64,000 nucleotides of DNA from Asanoa ishikariensis (lineage in GTDB: Bacteria; Actinomycetota; Actinomycetes; Mycobacteriales; Micromonosporaceae). The DNA is taken from positions 1,860,001 through 1,924,000 of the forward strand of contig NZ_FNQB01000001.1 in the NCBI RefSeq assembly GCF_900107455.1, written 5' to 3'. Below the pieces are notes generated by a model. The model searched no databases and was not told the origin of the DNA. It saw only the letters and a list, made by a program, of their open reading frames with translations. Positions within the stretch are counted from its first letter, which is position 1. Every line of letters starts with the position of its first letter. Shown one piece after another: positions 18,874-28,413 of the stretch. A program made the position numbers and the translations under genes.

Positions 18874-18877
<4 letters not shown>
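17528..18877 (+). CDS. M16 family peptidase-like protein, non-catalytic partner
   Basis: A 449-residue M16 homologue. ATG 17528 overlaps the preceding stop; the open frame continues upstream only as a shadow. At the place of HxxEH it reads GVAEVLAKAL, so zinc binding is lost, as expected for the inactive subunit of an M16 pair. The C-terminal half keeps the family 'LLREVRGYTYGIRSEY' segment. It ends with TAG at 18875-18877, which shares its CTAG with the stop of the convergent oxidoreductase gene. Confidence 0.9.
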
Positions 18878-20336
<1,459 letters not shown>

Positions 20337-20371
20337 TCAGGTTGATCGGGTTTCCCACGCTGTGGTGGCGT

Positions 20372-21136
20372 TCACCTGCGACCCAAGATCACCGTGGCGT
20401 CCAGGTCGTCGTCGGAGACCACGTCCGGGGCCAGCCCGGCCGAGCTCAGGGCCGCCTTGGCGGGGTCGATCTGGTCGACGCCGATCTCGCTGAGCAGGGT
20501 GCCGCCCGGGCGCAGCCAGCCCGGCGCGCCGGCGGCCACCCGGCGCAGCACGTCGAGCCCGTCGGCGCCGCCGTCCAGGGCGCGCCGCGGCTCGTAGTCG
20601 CGGGCCTCCGGCGGCAACAGGCCGACGGCGCCGCTGGGCACGTACGGGACGTTGGCCACCAGCACGTCCACCCGGCCGCGCAGGGATTCCGGCAGCGCGT
20701 CGAACAGGTCACCGGCGTAGACGTGGCCGCCGATCGGCGCCAGGTTCCGCCGGGCCACCTCGACGGCGGCGGGCTCGATGTCGGCCGCGTGCACGGACAG
20801 GCCCGGGACCCGGTCGGCCACCGCGGCGGCGATCGCGCCCGAGCCGCAGGCCAGGTCGACGAGCGCCCGTCCGTCCTGGATCGCCGTGGCGGCGAGCCGG
20901 ACCAGCAGTTCGGTGCGGTGCCGGGGCACGAAGACCCCGGGGCCGATCGCGATCCGAATCCCGCAGAACTCGGCCCAGCCGACCACGTGCTCCAGCGGCA
21001 CACCGCGGACCCGCTCGGCGACCATCTCGGCCAGCCGCTCCGGGTCCGGCGCGGAGCCGATCAGCAGCCGCGCCTCGTCCTCGGCGAACACACACCCCGC
21101 GGCCCGCAGCCGGGCCACGATGTCCTGCTCAGACAC
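20372..21136 (-). CDS. PrmC-like protein N5-glutamine methyltransferase
   Basis: A 254-residue SAM-dependent methyltransferase. The SAM motif is LVDLACGSGAIA (about residue 90) and the catalytic loop reads NVPYVPS where canonical PrmC/HemK has NPPY. An N-terminal helical domain ('EDEARLLIGSA', 'GVPLEHVVGWAEF') matches PrmC. Because of the NVPY change it is best called PrmC-like; the main release-factor methylase may be elsewhere. Overlaps the NmrA-like gene by eight bases at its 5' end, so it belongs to the operon 22348-20372. Confidence 0.8.
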   Translation of the reverse strand: MSEQDIVARLRAAGCVFAEDEARLLIGSAPDPERLAEMVAERVRGVPLEHVVGWAEFCGIRIAIGPGVFVPRHRTELLVRLAATAIQDGRALVDLACGSGAIAAAVADRVPGLSVHAADIEPAAVEVARRNLAPIGGHVYAGDLFDALPESLRGRVDVLVANVPYVPSGAVGLLPPEARDYEPRRALDGGADGLDVLRRVAAGAPGWLRPGGTLLSEIGVDQIDPAKAALSSAGLAPDVVSDDDLDATVILGRR

Positions 21137-22019
21137 GGGCGGCCCGGCGGAGCACCTCGGCGAAGTCGATCGGCGGGTGCCCGGCGATCCGCTCGACGTC
21201 GTCGGTCACCCCGGCCAGGTCGCCGTGGGCGATCGCCGTGTAGGTGCTGACCCAGCCGTCGACCTGCCAGGCCGGCGCGCCGTAGTGGGCGCGCGACGCG
21301 TACGCCTCCTCGACCGTCTCCTCCTCATACGAGTACGGGCGGTTGAGTACCGCGGTCATCGTGGCCGCGGCCTCCTCCATGGTGATCGCGAACGGCCCGG
21401 TCAGCGCGTACGCCTGCCCCGCGTGCCGCCCCGGCGCGCCGAGGACCGCGACCGCCACGTCGGCGACGTCGTCCCGGGCGACCGCGGCCACCCGGCCCTC
21501 ACCGGCCGGGCCGCGGATCACCCCGTCGACCGCGAGGTGCGGCAGGAAGTCGAGGTAGAGGTTGTCGCGCAGGATGGTGTGCGAGATGCCGCTCGCGTGG
21601 ATGTGCTGCTCGGTGGCGTAGTGGTGGCGGCCGAGGGTGAAGGTCGAGTCCGGCGCGGCGCCCAGGAACGAGGTGTAGACCAGGTGCCGCACGCCCGCCG
21701 CGATGGCCGCGTCGATGAACGTGAGGTGGTGGGTGACCCGGTCGACGCTTTCGGCGGCGGACACCATGAACAGGGTGTCCACGCCGGACAGGGCTGCCTC
21801 GGCTGCCGCGGCGTCGCCGTAGTCGGCCACGGCGACGGTCGCGCCGGGCAGCTTCGGCGCGCGCTCGGGGGAGCGGACCACGAGCCGTTGCGGCCGGCCG
21901 GCGTCGGCGAGCAGGGCGGCCACGCGGGAGCCGAGCGCGCCGGTCGACCCGGTCACCGCGAGCACGCCGGGGCCCGGTGCCTGGCTGCGGCCGGCCTCGC
22001 GGGCCGGAGTCGTGCTCAT
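21129..22019 (-). CDS. NmrA/YtfG-type NAD(P)-binding oxidoreductase
   Basis: A 296-residue atypical short-chain dehydrogenase. The nucleotide-binding motif GSTGALGSRVA is at about residue 23-33, followed by 'LFMVSAAESVDRVTHHLTF' and 'LVYTSFLGAAPDSTFTLGRH', as in NmrA-like sugar-nucleotide epimerase or quinone-reductase (QorB) relatives. It overlaps both its neighbours (TfoX-like upstream, PrmC-like downstream) by a few bases, so all three are translated from one transcript. Confidence 0.85.
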   Translation of the reverse strand: MSTTPAREAGRSQAPGPGVLAVTGSTGALGSRVAALLADAGRPQRLVVRSPERAPKLPGATVAVADYGDAAAAEAALSGVDTLFMVSAAESVDRVTHHLTFIDAAIAAGVRHLVYTSFLGAAPDSTFTLGRHHYATEQHIHASGISHTILRDNLYLDFLPHLAVDGVIRGPAGEGRVAAVARDDVADVAVAVLGAPGRHAGQAYALTGPFAITMEEAAATMTAVLNRPYSYEEETVEEAYASRAHYGAPAWQVDGWVSTYTAIAHGDLAGVTDDVERIAGHPPIDFAEVLRRAARV

Positions 22020-22348
22020 TTGGCGGGCAGCGTGCGCGCGTACGCGACGCCCCGCTCGACCCAGTCGCGCACCGCGGCGTCGCCGGCGAGTCCGCCGGGA
22101 TCGACCACGACCCAGCCGGCGGGGCGGCGGCCGCCACCCATCTCGAACGGCGTGACGTGCGGCTCCGCCAGCGCCGCCTCGCTCGCCTCCCGGCCGACCC
22201 GGACCAGCAGGCCGTCGTGGCGTACGCCACAGGCCATGTTCCCGTCGATCATGAAGATGAGACTGCCGAACATCCGGCGCTCCTCGACTCCGGGGTCGGC
22301 CCCGACCAGCTCCCGGACCTGGGTGACCAGCCCTTCATCACGCACCAT
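22016..22348 (-). CDS. TfoX N-terminal-domain protein
   Basis: A 110-residue protein with the TfoX/Sxy N-terminal domain: 'VEERRMFGSLIFMIDGNMAC', 'GLLVRVG', 'GRRPAGWVVVDPGGL'. It lacks the second domain of competence factor TfoX; such short actinobacterial proteins have no known competence role. ATG 22348 chosen as the first residue of the family-like part. First gene of a three-gene overlapping operon. Confidence 0.85.
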   Translation of the reverse strand: MVRDEGLVTQVRELVGADPGVEERRMFGSLIFMIDGNMACGVRHDGLLVRVGREASEAALAEPHVTPFEMGGGRRPAGWVVVDPGGLAGDAAVRDWVERGVAYARTLPAK

Positions 22349-22422
22349 GCCCCCGATGGTGCCACGGGAAGGAAGCGACTTTTGCCCGGAACGCAACCGG
22401 CCTCCGGATCGTCAGAGGGAGT

Positions 22423-23301
22423 ATGGAACGTTCGACGTGGGCGGCCTTGGCCGCCGCTCCGCTGCTTGTGCTGGTCTCCGCTTGCGGGGCCGCTGACGCC
22501 GCATCACCGGCTCCGCCGGCCGCCGCGTCGTTGGGTGCTGACGAGGTGGCGCTGCGAGTCACCTACACCGGCGGTTTCGTGACGCCGCAGTCGATTCCGG
22601 GGCGGGTGCCAGCGGTGTCGATCTACGGCGACGGACGGGTGATCACCGAGGGTCCGGTGGCGGCGATCTACCCGGGTCCCGCGCTGCCCAACCTCCAGCA
22701 GGCCCGGATCTCCGAGGCCGATGTCGACGCGCTGGTCGAGCGCGCGGTGGCGGCGGGCGTGGGGTCGGGCACCGACCTGGGCCAGCCCGGCGTCGCGGAC
22801 GCGTCCACGACCCGGTTCGTGGTGACCACGGAAAACGGCGTCAAGCAGACCGACGCGTACGCGCTGGGGATGGCCGACGTCGGCGGGCTGCTCAACCCGA
22901 CGCAGACGGCGGCCCGCAAGAAGCTGGCCGACCTGCTGGCTTCGCTCCAGGACCTGCCGGCGACCCTCGGGACCGCCGCGGTGCGCGAGGAGGGCGGCTA
23001 CCAGCCGAAGTCGGTCGCGGCCATCGCCACGCCATACGTGAAGCCGGAGCAGCCGCTCGAGCTCGAGCAGCCGGTGCCGGTCGACTGGCCCGGGCCGACG
23101 CTGCCCGGTGCCAAGCTCAACCCGAACCTCGAGGTGGGTTGCGTGACCGCGACCGGCGACCAGGCCCAGGCTGTGCTCGCCGCGGCCGCCAAGGCCAACG
23201 CCGCGACGCCCTGGGCCTCCGGCGGCGAGCAATGGTCGTTGCTGCTCCGCCCGGTGCTGCCCGACGAGAGCGACTGTGCCGACCTGGCCAAGCAAGGGTG
23301 A
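22423..23301 (+). CDS. Lipoprotein of unknown function
   Basis: 292 residues with a clear lipoprotein signal: hydrophobic stretch and lipobox VSAC at residues ~18-21. The mature part starts with a polar linker (GAADAASPAPPAAAS) and continues as an alpha/beta domain ('VSIYGDGRVITEGPVAAIYP'), ending with a conserved-looking 'SLLLRPVLPDESDC' segment. I do not recognise the family. It stands divergent from the TfoX-like operon and is followed after 27 bases by an SRPBCC gene. Confidence 0.75.
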   Translation: MERSTWAALAAAPLLVLVSACGAADAASPAPPAAASLGADEVALRVTYTGGFVTPQSIPGRVPAVSIYGDGRVITEGPVAAIYPGPALPNLQQARISEADVDALVERAVAAGVGSGTDLGQPGVADASTTRFVVTTENGVKQTDAYALGMADVGGLLNPTQTAARKKLADLLASLQDLPATLGTAAVREEGGYQPKSVAAIATPYVKPEQPLELEQPVPVDWPGPTLPGAKLNPNLEVGCVTATGDQAQAVLAAAAKANAATPWASGGEQWSLLLRPVLPDESDCADLAKQG

Positions 23302-23328
23302 CGCGTACGCCAAGATAAAGTGTCGAAC

Positions 23329-23964
23329 ATGGACTTTCTGGACGCGATCAAGGCCGCCACCCGCGAGGTGGGCCGGCAGAACCTGCCCGAGGGCCCGGCC
23401 CGTTCGGTGGTCCTGCGGCGCAGCCTTCCGGTGCCGGCCGACGACGTCTGGGACGCCCTGACGAACCCGGACCGCCTCGCCCGCTGGTTCCTGCCGATCA
23501 CCGGCGACCTGCGGGCGGGCGGCCAGTTCCAGATGGAAGGCAACGCCGGCGGCCGGATCCTGCGCTGCGAGCGGCCGACCGAGCTGGTGATCACCTGGAT
23601 CTTCGGCGCCGACATCGCCACGACCACCGGCAGCGAGGTGCACGTGACCCTGTCGCCGGAGCCGGACGGCGGCACGGAGTTGTTGCTGCGCCACGTCGCG
23701 GTGGTCGACCCAGCGCTCTGGGAGCAGTACGGCCCGGGCGCCACCGGCGTCGGCTGGGATCTCGCGTTCCTCGGCCTCGGCCTGCACCTGTCCGGCGGCG
23801 GCCTCGACGACGCCGAGGGCTGGGAGGAGTCGCCCGAGGCACAGGCCTTCATGGTGGCCAGCGCCGAGAGCTGGGGCGCGGCTCAGCTCTCCGACGGCGC
23901 GGCACCGGAGGCCGTGACGGCCGCGGTCGCCAACACCATCGCCTTCTACGCCGCGGAGGAATAG
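23329..23964 (+). CDS. SRPBCC/AHSA1-type protein
   Basis: A 211-residue START-like (SRPBCC) protein related to activators of Hsp90 ATPase homologue 1: 'LPVPADDVWDALTNPDRLAR', 'WFLPITGDLRAGGQFQ', and 'LLRHVAVVDPALWEQYGPG'. These proteins bind small hydrophobic ligands; the ligand is unknown. TAAAGT lies seven bases before ATG 23329, consistent with a leaderless start; an in-frame GTG at 23320 is the alternative. Confidence 0.85.
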   Translation: MDFLDAIKAATREVGRQNLPEGPARSVVLRRSLPVPADDVWDALTNPDRLARWFLPITGDLRAGGQFQMEGNAGGRILRCERPTELVITWIFGADIATTTGSEVHVTLSPEPDGGTELLLRHVAVVDPALWEQYGPGATGVGWDLAFLGLGLHLSGGGLDDAEGWEESPEAQAFMVASAESWGAAQLSDGAAPEAVTAAVANTIAFYAAEE

Positions 23965-23969
23965 CGCCC

Positions 23970-24215
23970 CTAAGCGGCCACCACTCCGAACGGTGCGCGG
24001 TCGTCGCGGACGTCGGACCAGACGCCGCTGGCGTCGATGCGGCGTTGCGCCTCGCCGAGGTCGATGTCGTAGATGTCGCACAGCGCGCGGGCGGAGGGAA
24101 GCATTTGCAGCCCGCCGTCGCGTAGCTGGCGCAGCACCACCGTTTCGGTGGCACCGGCCCGCGCTTCGGTGGATGCGTGCTGGACCAGGTCGGCATAGCC
24201 GGTAGGGAGCGGCAT
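23970..24215 (-). CDS. Small hypothetical protein
   Basis: 81 residues from ATG 24215, with no known motif: 'TETVVLRQLRDGGLQMLPSA', then 'IDLGEAQRRIDASGVWSDVR'. It looks like a compact helical protein. It is divergent from the XRE/DUF5753 gene at 24382, and that orientation with a shared 170-base promoter region suggests it may be regulated by it. Confidence 0.6.
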   Translation of the reverse strand: MPLPTGYADLVQHASTEARAGATETVVLRQLRDGGLQMLPSARALCDIYDIDLGEAQRRIDASGVWSDVRDDRAPFGVVAA

Positions 24216-24381
24216 GACCGCAGTATCCCCCGATAGGGTGGCGCGCGGTGTACCGGCGGCCGTCCGGATCGATCTCATGGATTTGATCCTTCGGGTGGTG
24301 TAACTGGACTGGTACGGCCGGTAAGGTGTCGGCGTTGACATGAGAGGCGTCGCGGGGGCGCAGCGCACGGGAGGTCGGGAA

Positions 24382-25194
24382 GTGCCGGTCACTGGCCAGC
24401 GGGTGGTGCGGCGTGCGCTTGGGCGACGTCTGACCAAACTGCGCGTCGCCAACGGCAAGTCGCGCCGCGAGGTAGCCGAGGCGAAACTCGGCATCTCGGA
24501 GCCGACGTTGCATCGCATCGAGACCGGCAAGGTCCCGGTCACCGGCGCCAACGTGCGGGCGTTGTGCTGGCTCTACGGCGCCGACCAGAGCGTCACCGAC
24601 GCGCTCGCCGAGCTCGCCCTCGGCACGTCGCGCGAGGAGTGGTGGGACGGCAGCCCGGTCATCCCCGACTGGTTCAAGCTCTACGTCGGCCTGGAGGCCA
24701 GCGCCTCGAAGATCTGCACCTACGACGGCGAGATCATCCCGGGCGAGTTGCAGACGGAGCAGTACGCGCTGGCCGTCTTCGGCGCCGAGCAGCCGCGTGA
24801 CGACGAGGCCGTGCACCGCCAGGTGAAGCTGCGGATGCAGCGGCAGCGCGCGCTGCTGGCCCGGGCGCCCCAGCTCGTCACCGTGTTGGGCGAGGGAGCG
24901 TTGACCCGCCCGGTCGGCGGCAAGACGGTGCTCGACGGCCAGATCGAGCACCTGCGGCGCACCGCCAAGCGCGACAACGTCGAGATCCGGGTGCTGCCGT
25001 TCACGGTCGGCGCGCACGCGGCGATGGCCGGCGCGTTCCGCATCCTCGACTTCGACGACCCGGACGACCCGGACGTCGTCTACCTCGAGTCCCACGTCGG
25101 CGCCCTCTATCTGGAGGAAGAGCACGAGGTCGCGGAGTACCGCCGGGTCTTCGACCTGGTCTCCCGCGCGTCGGTGCCGCTCGAGAACTTCTGA
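24382..25194 (+). CDS. XRE-family HTH regulator with DUF5753 domain (third copy)
   Basis: A 270-residue relative of the genes at 6330 and 7262: helix-turn-helix 'REVAEAKLGISEPTLHRIET' and DUF5753 ('YVGLEASASKICTYDGEIIP'). GTG 24382 has GGAGG at 24370-24374 seven bases upstream, so I prefer it to ATG 24340. It is followed by a SAM-methyltransferase gene and, 1 kb later on the other strand, a DUF397 gene, forming a second scattered DUF5753/DUF397 module in the window. Confidence 0.87.
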   Translation: MPVTGQRVVRRALGRRLTKLRVANGKSRREVAEAKLGISEPTLHRIETGKVPVTGANVRALCWLYGADQSVTDALAELALGTSREEWWDGSPVIPDWFKLYVGLEASASKICTYDGEIIPGELQTEQYALAVFGAEQPRDDEAVHRQVKLRMQRQRALLARAPQLVTVLGEGALTRPVGGKTVLDGQIEHLRRTAKRDNVEIRVLPFTVGAHAAMAGAFRILDFDDPDDPDVVYLESHVGALYLEEEHEVAEYRRVFDLVSRASVPLENF

Positions 25195-25277
25195 TCACTC
25201 CCGGGGTGACCTTGGCCCGCGCCCTCGTGCATAGTGGACGCGTCGGCTTGTCGACCTTGAACCCTGGGGAGGGATTC

Positions 25278-26093
25278 GTGGCCGGTGTTGCGAATGATGG
25301 CAATTCCAAACCCGCGACGGCGGCTCGGATCTACGACTTCCACCTAGGCGGAACACACAACTTCACGGCCGACCGCGAAGCGGCCATGCAGATCACCAAG
25401 ATGTTCCCGTTCGTTCCGCTGCTCGCCCGCAACAACCGGGCCTTCCTGCGGCGCGCGGTGCGACACCTGGCGAGCCAGGGCATCACGCAGTTCCTCGACG
25501 TCGGCTCCGGCATCCCGACCGAGGGCAACGTGCACGAGATCGCCCAGGAGATCATCCCCGAGGCGCGGGTCGTCTACGTCGACATCGACCCGGTGGCCGT
25601 GTCGGAGAGTCTCGACCTGCTCGCCGGCAACGACAACGCGACGGCGATCCGGGCGGACCTGCGCGACCCGCAGTCCATCCTGGACAATCCGCAGGTCCGC
25701 AAGATCATTGACTTCGACCAGCCGGTCGGGCTGTTGATGGTGGCCGTGCTGCACTTCGTCGCCGACGACGAGGTGGCCAGCCAGTCCGTCCGCGAGCTGC
25801 TGGCGCCGCTGCCGCAGGGCAGCTACCTGGTCATCTCGCACGGGTCCGCAGAAGGTATGCAGCGCGACCTGAGCGACCTCGACACCGCCCAGGCGGTCTA
25901 CAAGCGCGACACGGCGACGCCGTTCGTGCTGCGGTCCAAGGCCCAGGTGTCGACGTACTTCGAGGGGCTCGAGCTGGTCGAGCCCGGCGTCGTGTGGCTG
26001 CCCGAGTGGCACCCCGCGCCCGGCGACCCGCAGGACTTCATCGACCGCCCCACCGAGAGCGGCGGCGTGTGCGCCGTGGGCATCCTGCGCTGA
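25278..26093 (+). CDS. SAM-dependent methyltransferase, DUF574/Methyltransf_19 family
   Basis: A 271-residue protein. GTG 25278 follows GGAGGG (25268-25273). The family signature is clear: 'TAARIYDFHLGGTHNFTADR' near the start and 'FLDVGSGIPTEGNVHE' as SAM-binding motif I. These methyltransferases are very abundant in Streptomyces and relatives and usually sit beside XRE/DUF397 genes, as here. The substrate is unknown. A 13-bp hairpin terminator closes the gene. Confidence 0.9.
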   Translation: MAGVANDGNSKPATAARIYDFHLGGTHNFTADREAAMQITKMFPFVPLLARNNRAFLRRAVRHLASQGITQFLDVGSGIPTEGNVHEIAQEIIPEARVVYVDIDPVAVSESLDLLAGNDNATAIRADLRDPQSILDNPQVRKIIDFDQPVGLLMVAVLHFVADDEVASQSVRELLAPLPQGSYLVISHGSAEGMQRDLSDLDTAQAVYKRDTATPFVLRSKAQVSTYFEGLELVEPGVVWLPEWHPAPGDPQDFIDRPTESGGVCAVGILR

Positions 26094-26106
26094 TCCGACG
26101 TCACGT

Positions 26107-26144
26107 GCGCCGGGCCGGTCTGACCGGCCCGGCGCTCTGTTGTT
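26107..26144 (+). terminator. 13-bp hairpin terminator
   Basis: GCGCCGGGCCGGT (26107-26119) pairs perfectly with ACCGGCCCGGCGC (26123-26135), loop of three, then TCTGTTGTTT. It follows the methyltransferase and could also serve the convergent DUF397 gene. Confidence 0.85.
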
Positions 26145-26162
26145 TCCGGCTTAGGGCCTGTC

Positions 26163-26369
26163 CTAGTCCGTCAGCAGTTGGTCGAACTCGCCGCGCCTGG
26201 CTCCGAAGAGGAACGAGTCCCACTCCTCGGTCGTGAACCGCACCAGGCCACCAGACCGGTTCTTGCTGTTGCGCACCTCGATCCAGCCCTCGTGGCGGCG
26301 CGCCTCGACGCAGCTGCCACCGTTGCCCGTGGATCGGCTGGACATGATCCATCCCGTGCTGTCCGGCAT
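26163..26369 (-). CDS. DUF397 small protein (third copy)
   Basis: 68 residues with the DUF397 layout: 'MSSRSTGNGGSCVEARRHE', 'VRNSKNRSGGLVRFTTEEW', 'FLFGARRGEFDQ'. It faces the methyltransferase gene tail to tail. Presumed partner of the DUF5753 regulator at 24382. Confidence 0.85.
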   Translation of the reverse strand: MPDSTGWIMSSRSTGNGGSCVEARRHEGWIEVRNSKNRSGGLVRFTTEEWDSFLFGARRGEFDQLLTD

Positions 26370-26740
26370 GGGGTTAGTCCCTTCTGGTCATTTGACGTGG
26401 AAACTGGCGCCCGCCACGGTTTCCGGCGAACCGGACATCCGCTCGGTCCAAACCCAGAAGTTGCTCTCGGTAGTCGAAGATCGGCACCGCGTGCCCCTTT
26501 CGCCTTTCCCTCGCCGCACTTGCTCCTGGTAGAGACCGATATTTGGCTTACGGCTCGCGCTTTGCCTCTTTCACCATGAAACCGTGGCGTACAAAGCGTA
26601 ACTGAAAGCCGCTGCGATGGATGTCCTCAGGATGTTAAAGATCGCCGTGAAATCTTGCACGCTGATGAGTCGGCTGCGATGCTCATGTGCACCAACCCTT
26701 CGCGCCCCCCAGCACCGACATCGCGACGGAGATGATCCAC
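26370..26740 (+). other. Gene-free 370-base stretch
   Basis: No convincing gene, RNA or repeat seen. It has lower GC than its surroundings in parts (about 26520-26700) and must hold the promoter of the DUF397 gene on the minus strand and that of the small gene at 26741 on the plus strand. Confidence 0.6.
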
Positions 26741-27013
26741 ATGGCTGCGCCGCTGCTCGATCCCAACCTCCGCATGGAAGCCCCCACCGTTCCCAGCGAT
26801 GGTTTTCAGCCCGGCTCGTGGGTCTGGGTGCACACATTGGGCAGTTGGCGACCCGGGATCGTGCTGCACTCGTCGCCGCACGCGGCGACCGTGCGTTACC
26901 GGCCGGCGCAGGGGCGGGGCACCAGCGTCGACACCGTGACGAGCCACTCGCTGGCCGCGCGCAAGGACGAGGACCCGTTCCTCGACAACGCGCCGCTGTC
27001 CGCACTGCGCTGA
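26741..27013 (+). CDS. Small hypothetical protein, SH3-like tudor-type segment
   Basis: 90 residues from ATG 26741, with GGAG nine bases upstream; earlier in-frame starts at 26687 (GTG) and 26732 exist. The central part 'GSWVWVHTLGSWRPGIVLHS' followed by 'ATVRYRPAQGRGTSVDTV' looks like a small beta-barrel binding fold with a 'G.WRPGxV' motif. I do not recognise a named family. No function inferred. Confidence 0.6.
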   Translation: MAAPLLDPNLRMEAPTVPSDGFQPGSWVWVHTLGSWRPGIVLHSSPHAATVRYRPAQGRGTSVDTVTSHSLAARKDEDPFLDNAPLSALR

Positions 27014-27083
27014 CCACGCCTTCGTCCACATTGGAATAGATGCGCTGGGCCGCGTTCCGGTTGCATCATCCGAGGAAAAATCA

Positions 27084-27743
27084 TTGTCCGTCCTGCTCAT
27101 GGGTGTCATCGGCTCCACCGCGTACGGCCTGGCGGGTCCCGCCTCCGACGTCGACCGGCTGGGCGTCTTCGCGGTGCCGACAGTCGAGCTGCACGGCCTG
27201 GAACGGCCGCCCGAGAGCACGGTGACCTATGAGCCCGACGTGACGCTGCACGAGGCCGCCAAGTTCTGCCGACTGGCGCTGGCCGGCAACCCCACCGTCA
27301 CCGAACTGCTGTGGCTCCCCGAACGGCTCTACGAGACGCGTACGCCGCTGGGTGTCGAACTGATCGCACTGCGCGGCGGTTTCCTGTCCGCCCGCCGGGT
27401 GCGTGACGCCTACCTCGGCTACGCGACCAAACAGTTCAGGCTCCTGGCCAACCGCGACGGCGGGTACGACCCGCGGGTCGCCAAGCACGCGCGGCACCTG
27501 ATGCGGCTCTGCCACCAGGGCCTGCGCGCCTATCGGACCGGCGAGATCAAGGTCGAGCTCGACGACCCGCAGGCGTTCCGGGACTTCGGCGAGCGGGTCG
27601 CGGCGGGCGACCTCGGCGCCGCCCGCGCGATGCTGGCCGAGCACGAGGCCGGCTTCGCCGCCGCGACCACGCCGCTGCCCGACGCGCCGGACGTGGCGCC
27701 GGTCGAGGCCTGGCTCCGTCGCGTGCGGCTCGCGTTCCTCTGA
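27084..27743 (+). CDS. Nucleotidyltransferase, RlaP-like (pol beta superfamily)
   Basis: A 219-residue protein. TTG 27084 has GAGG eight bases upstream; ATG 27099 is also possible. The active-site motif is 'GSTAYGLAGPASDVDRLGVF' (GS-x10-DxD-like, with DVD), followed by 'FCRLALAGNPTVTELLWLPE', typical of the predicted nucleotidyltransferases grouped with RlaP (RNA-ligase-associated polymerase). Members are linked to RNA repair in some genomes. No RNA ligase lies nearby, but a Ro60 locus is 9 kb downstream. Substrate unknown. Confidence 0.72.
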   Translation: MSVLLMGVIGSTAYGLAGPASDVDRLGVFAVPTVELHGLERPPESTVTYEPDVTLHEAAKFCRLALAGNPTVTELLWLPERLYETRTPLGVELIALRGGFLSARRVRDAYLGYATKQFRLLANRDGGYDPRVAKHARHLMRLCHQGLRAYRTGEIKVELDDPQAFRDFGERVAAGDLGAARAMLAEHEAGFAAATTPLPDAPDVAPVEAWLRRVRLAFL

Positions 27744-27744
27744 G

Positions 27745-28413
27745 TCAGTCCTCGCCCGGTGTGACCAGGCCGGTCTCGTAGGCCAGCACCACCGCCTGCG
27801 CGCGGTCGCGCAACGCCAGCTTCGCGAAGATCCGCGCGACGTGCGTCTTCACCGTCGCCTCGCTCAGGGTCAGCGCGTGGGCCAGCTCGGTGTTGGACAG
27901 GCCCCGGCCGAGCAGGGCCAGCACCTCGCGCTCGCGCGGCGTCAGCGCCGACAGGTCCTGATGCACCCGCGGCTGCCCGCCCTGCCGGTCCTCGACCGCG
28001 AACCGCTGCACCAGCCGTCGGGTGATCGACGGCGCGAGCAGGGCATCGCCCGTGTCGACCAGGCGCACCGCGGCGGCCAGGTGGTCGGCGGTGACGTCCT
28101 TGAGCAGGAAGCCGCTCGCGCCGATCGACAGGGCGGCGTAGACGTACCGGTCGAGGTCGAACGTGGTCAGCATCAGCACCCGGCATCCCGCACCGTCGTC
28201 CAGGATGCGCCGGGCCGCGTCGAGCCCGTTCATCGTCGGCATGCGGATGTCCATCAGCACGACGTCCGGCCGCAGCCGCCGCGTTTCCGTCACCGCCTCG
28301 GCGCCGTCGCCGGCCTCACCGACCACGTCGATGCCGCGCGCGGTCAGGATCAGCCGGAAGCCGGTCCGGATCAGCTCCTGGTCGTCGGCGATCACCACCC
28401 GGGGCGCGGTCAC
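27745..28413 (-). CDS. NarL/LuxR-type response regulator
   Basis: A 222-residue two-component regulator: receiver domain with DDQ at residues 10-12, phospho-acceptor Asp in 'VVLMDIRMP' (about residue 54), Thr and Lys (LKD) in place; C-terminal LuxR helix-turn-helix 'LTPREREVLALLGRGLSNTE'. It overlaps the histidine-kinase gene by four bases and is translated after it. The pair stands divergent from an ABC exporter, which is a common target arrangement. Confidence 0.93.
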   Translation of the reverse strand: MTAPRVVIADDQELIRTGFRLILTARGIDVVGEAGDGAEAVTETRRLRPDVVLMDIRMPTMNGLDAARRILDDGAGCRVLMLTTFDLDRYVYAALSIGASGFLLKDVTADHLAAAVRLVDTGDALLAPSITRRLVQRFAVEDRQGGQPRVHQDLSALTPREREVLALLGRGLSNTELAHALTLSEATVKTHVARIFAKLALRDRAQAVVLAYETGLVTPGED

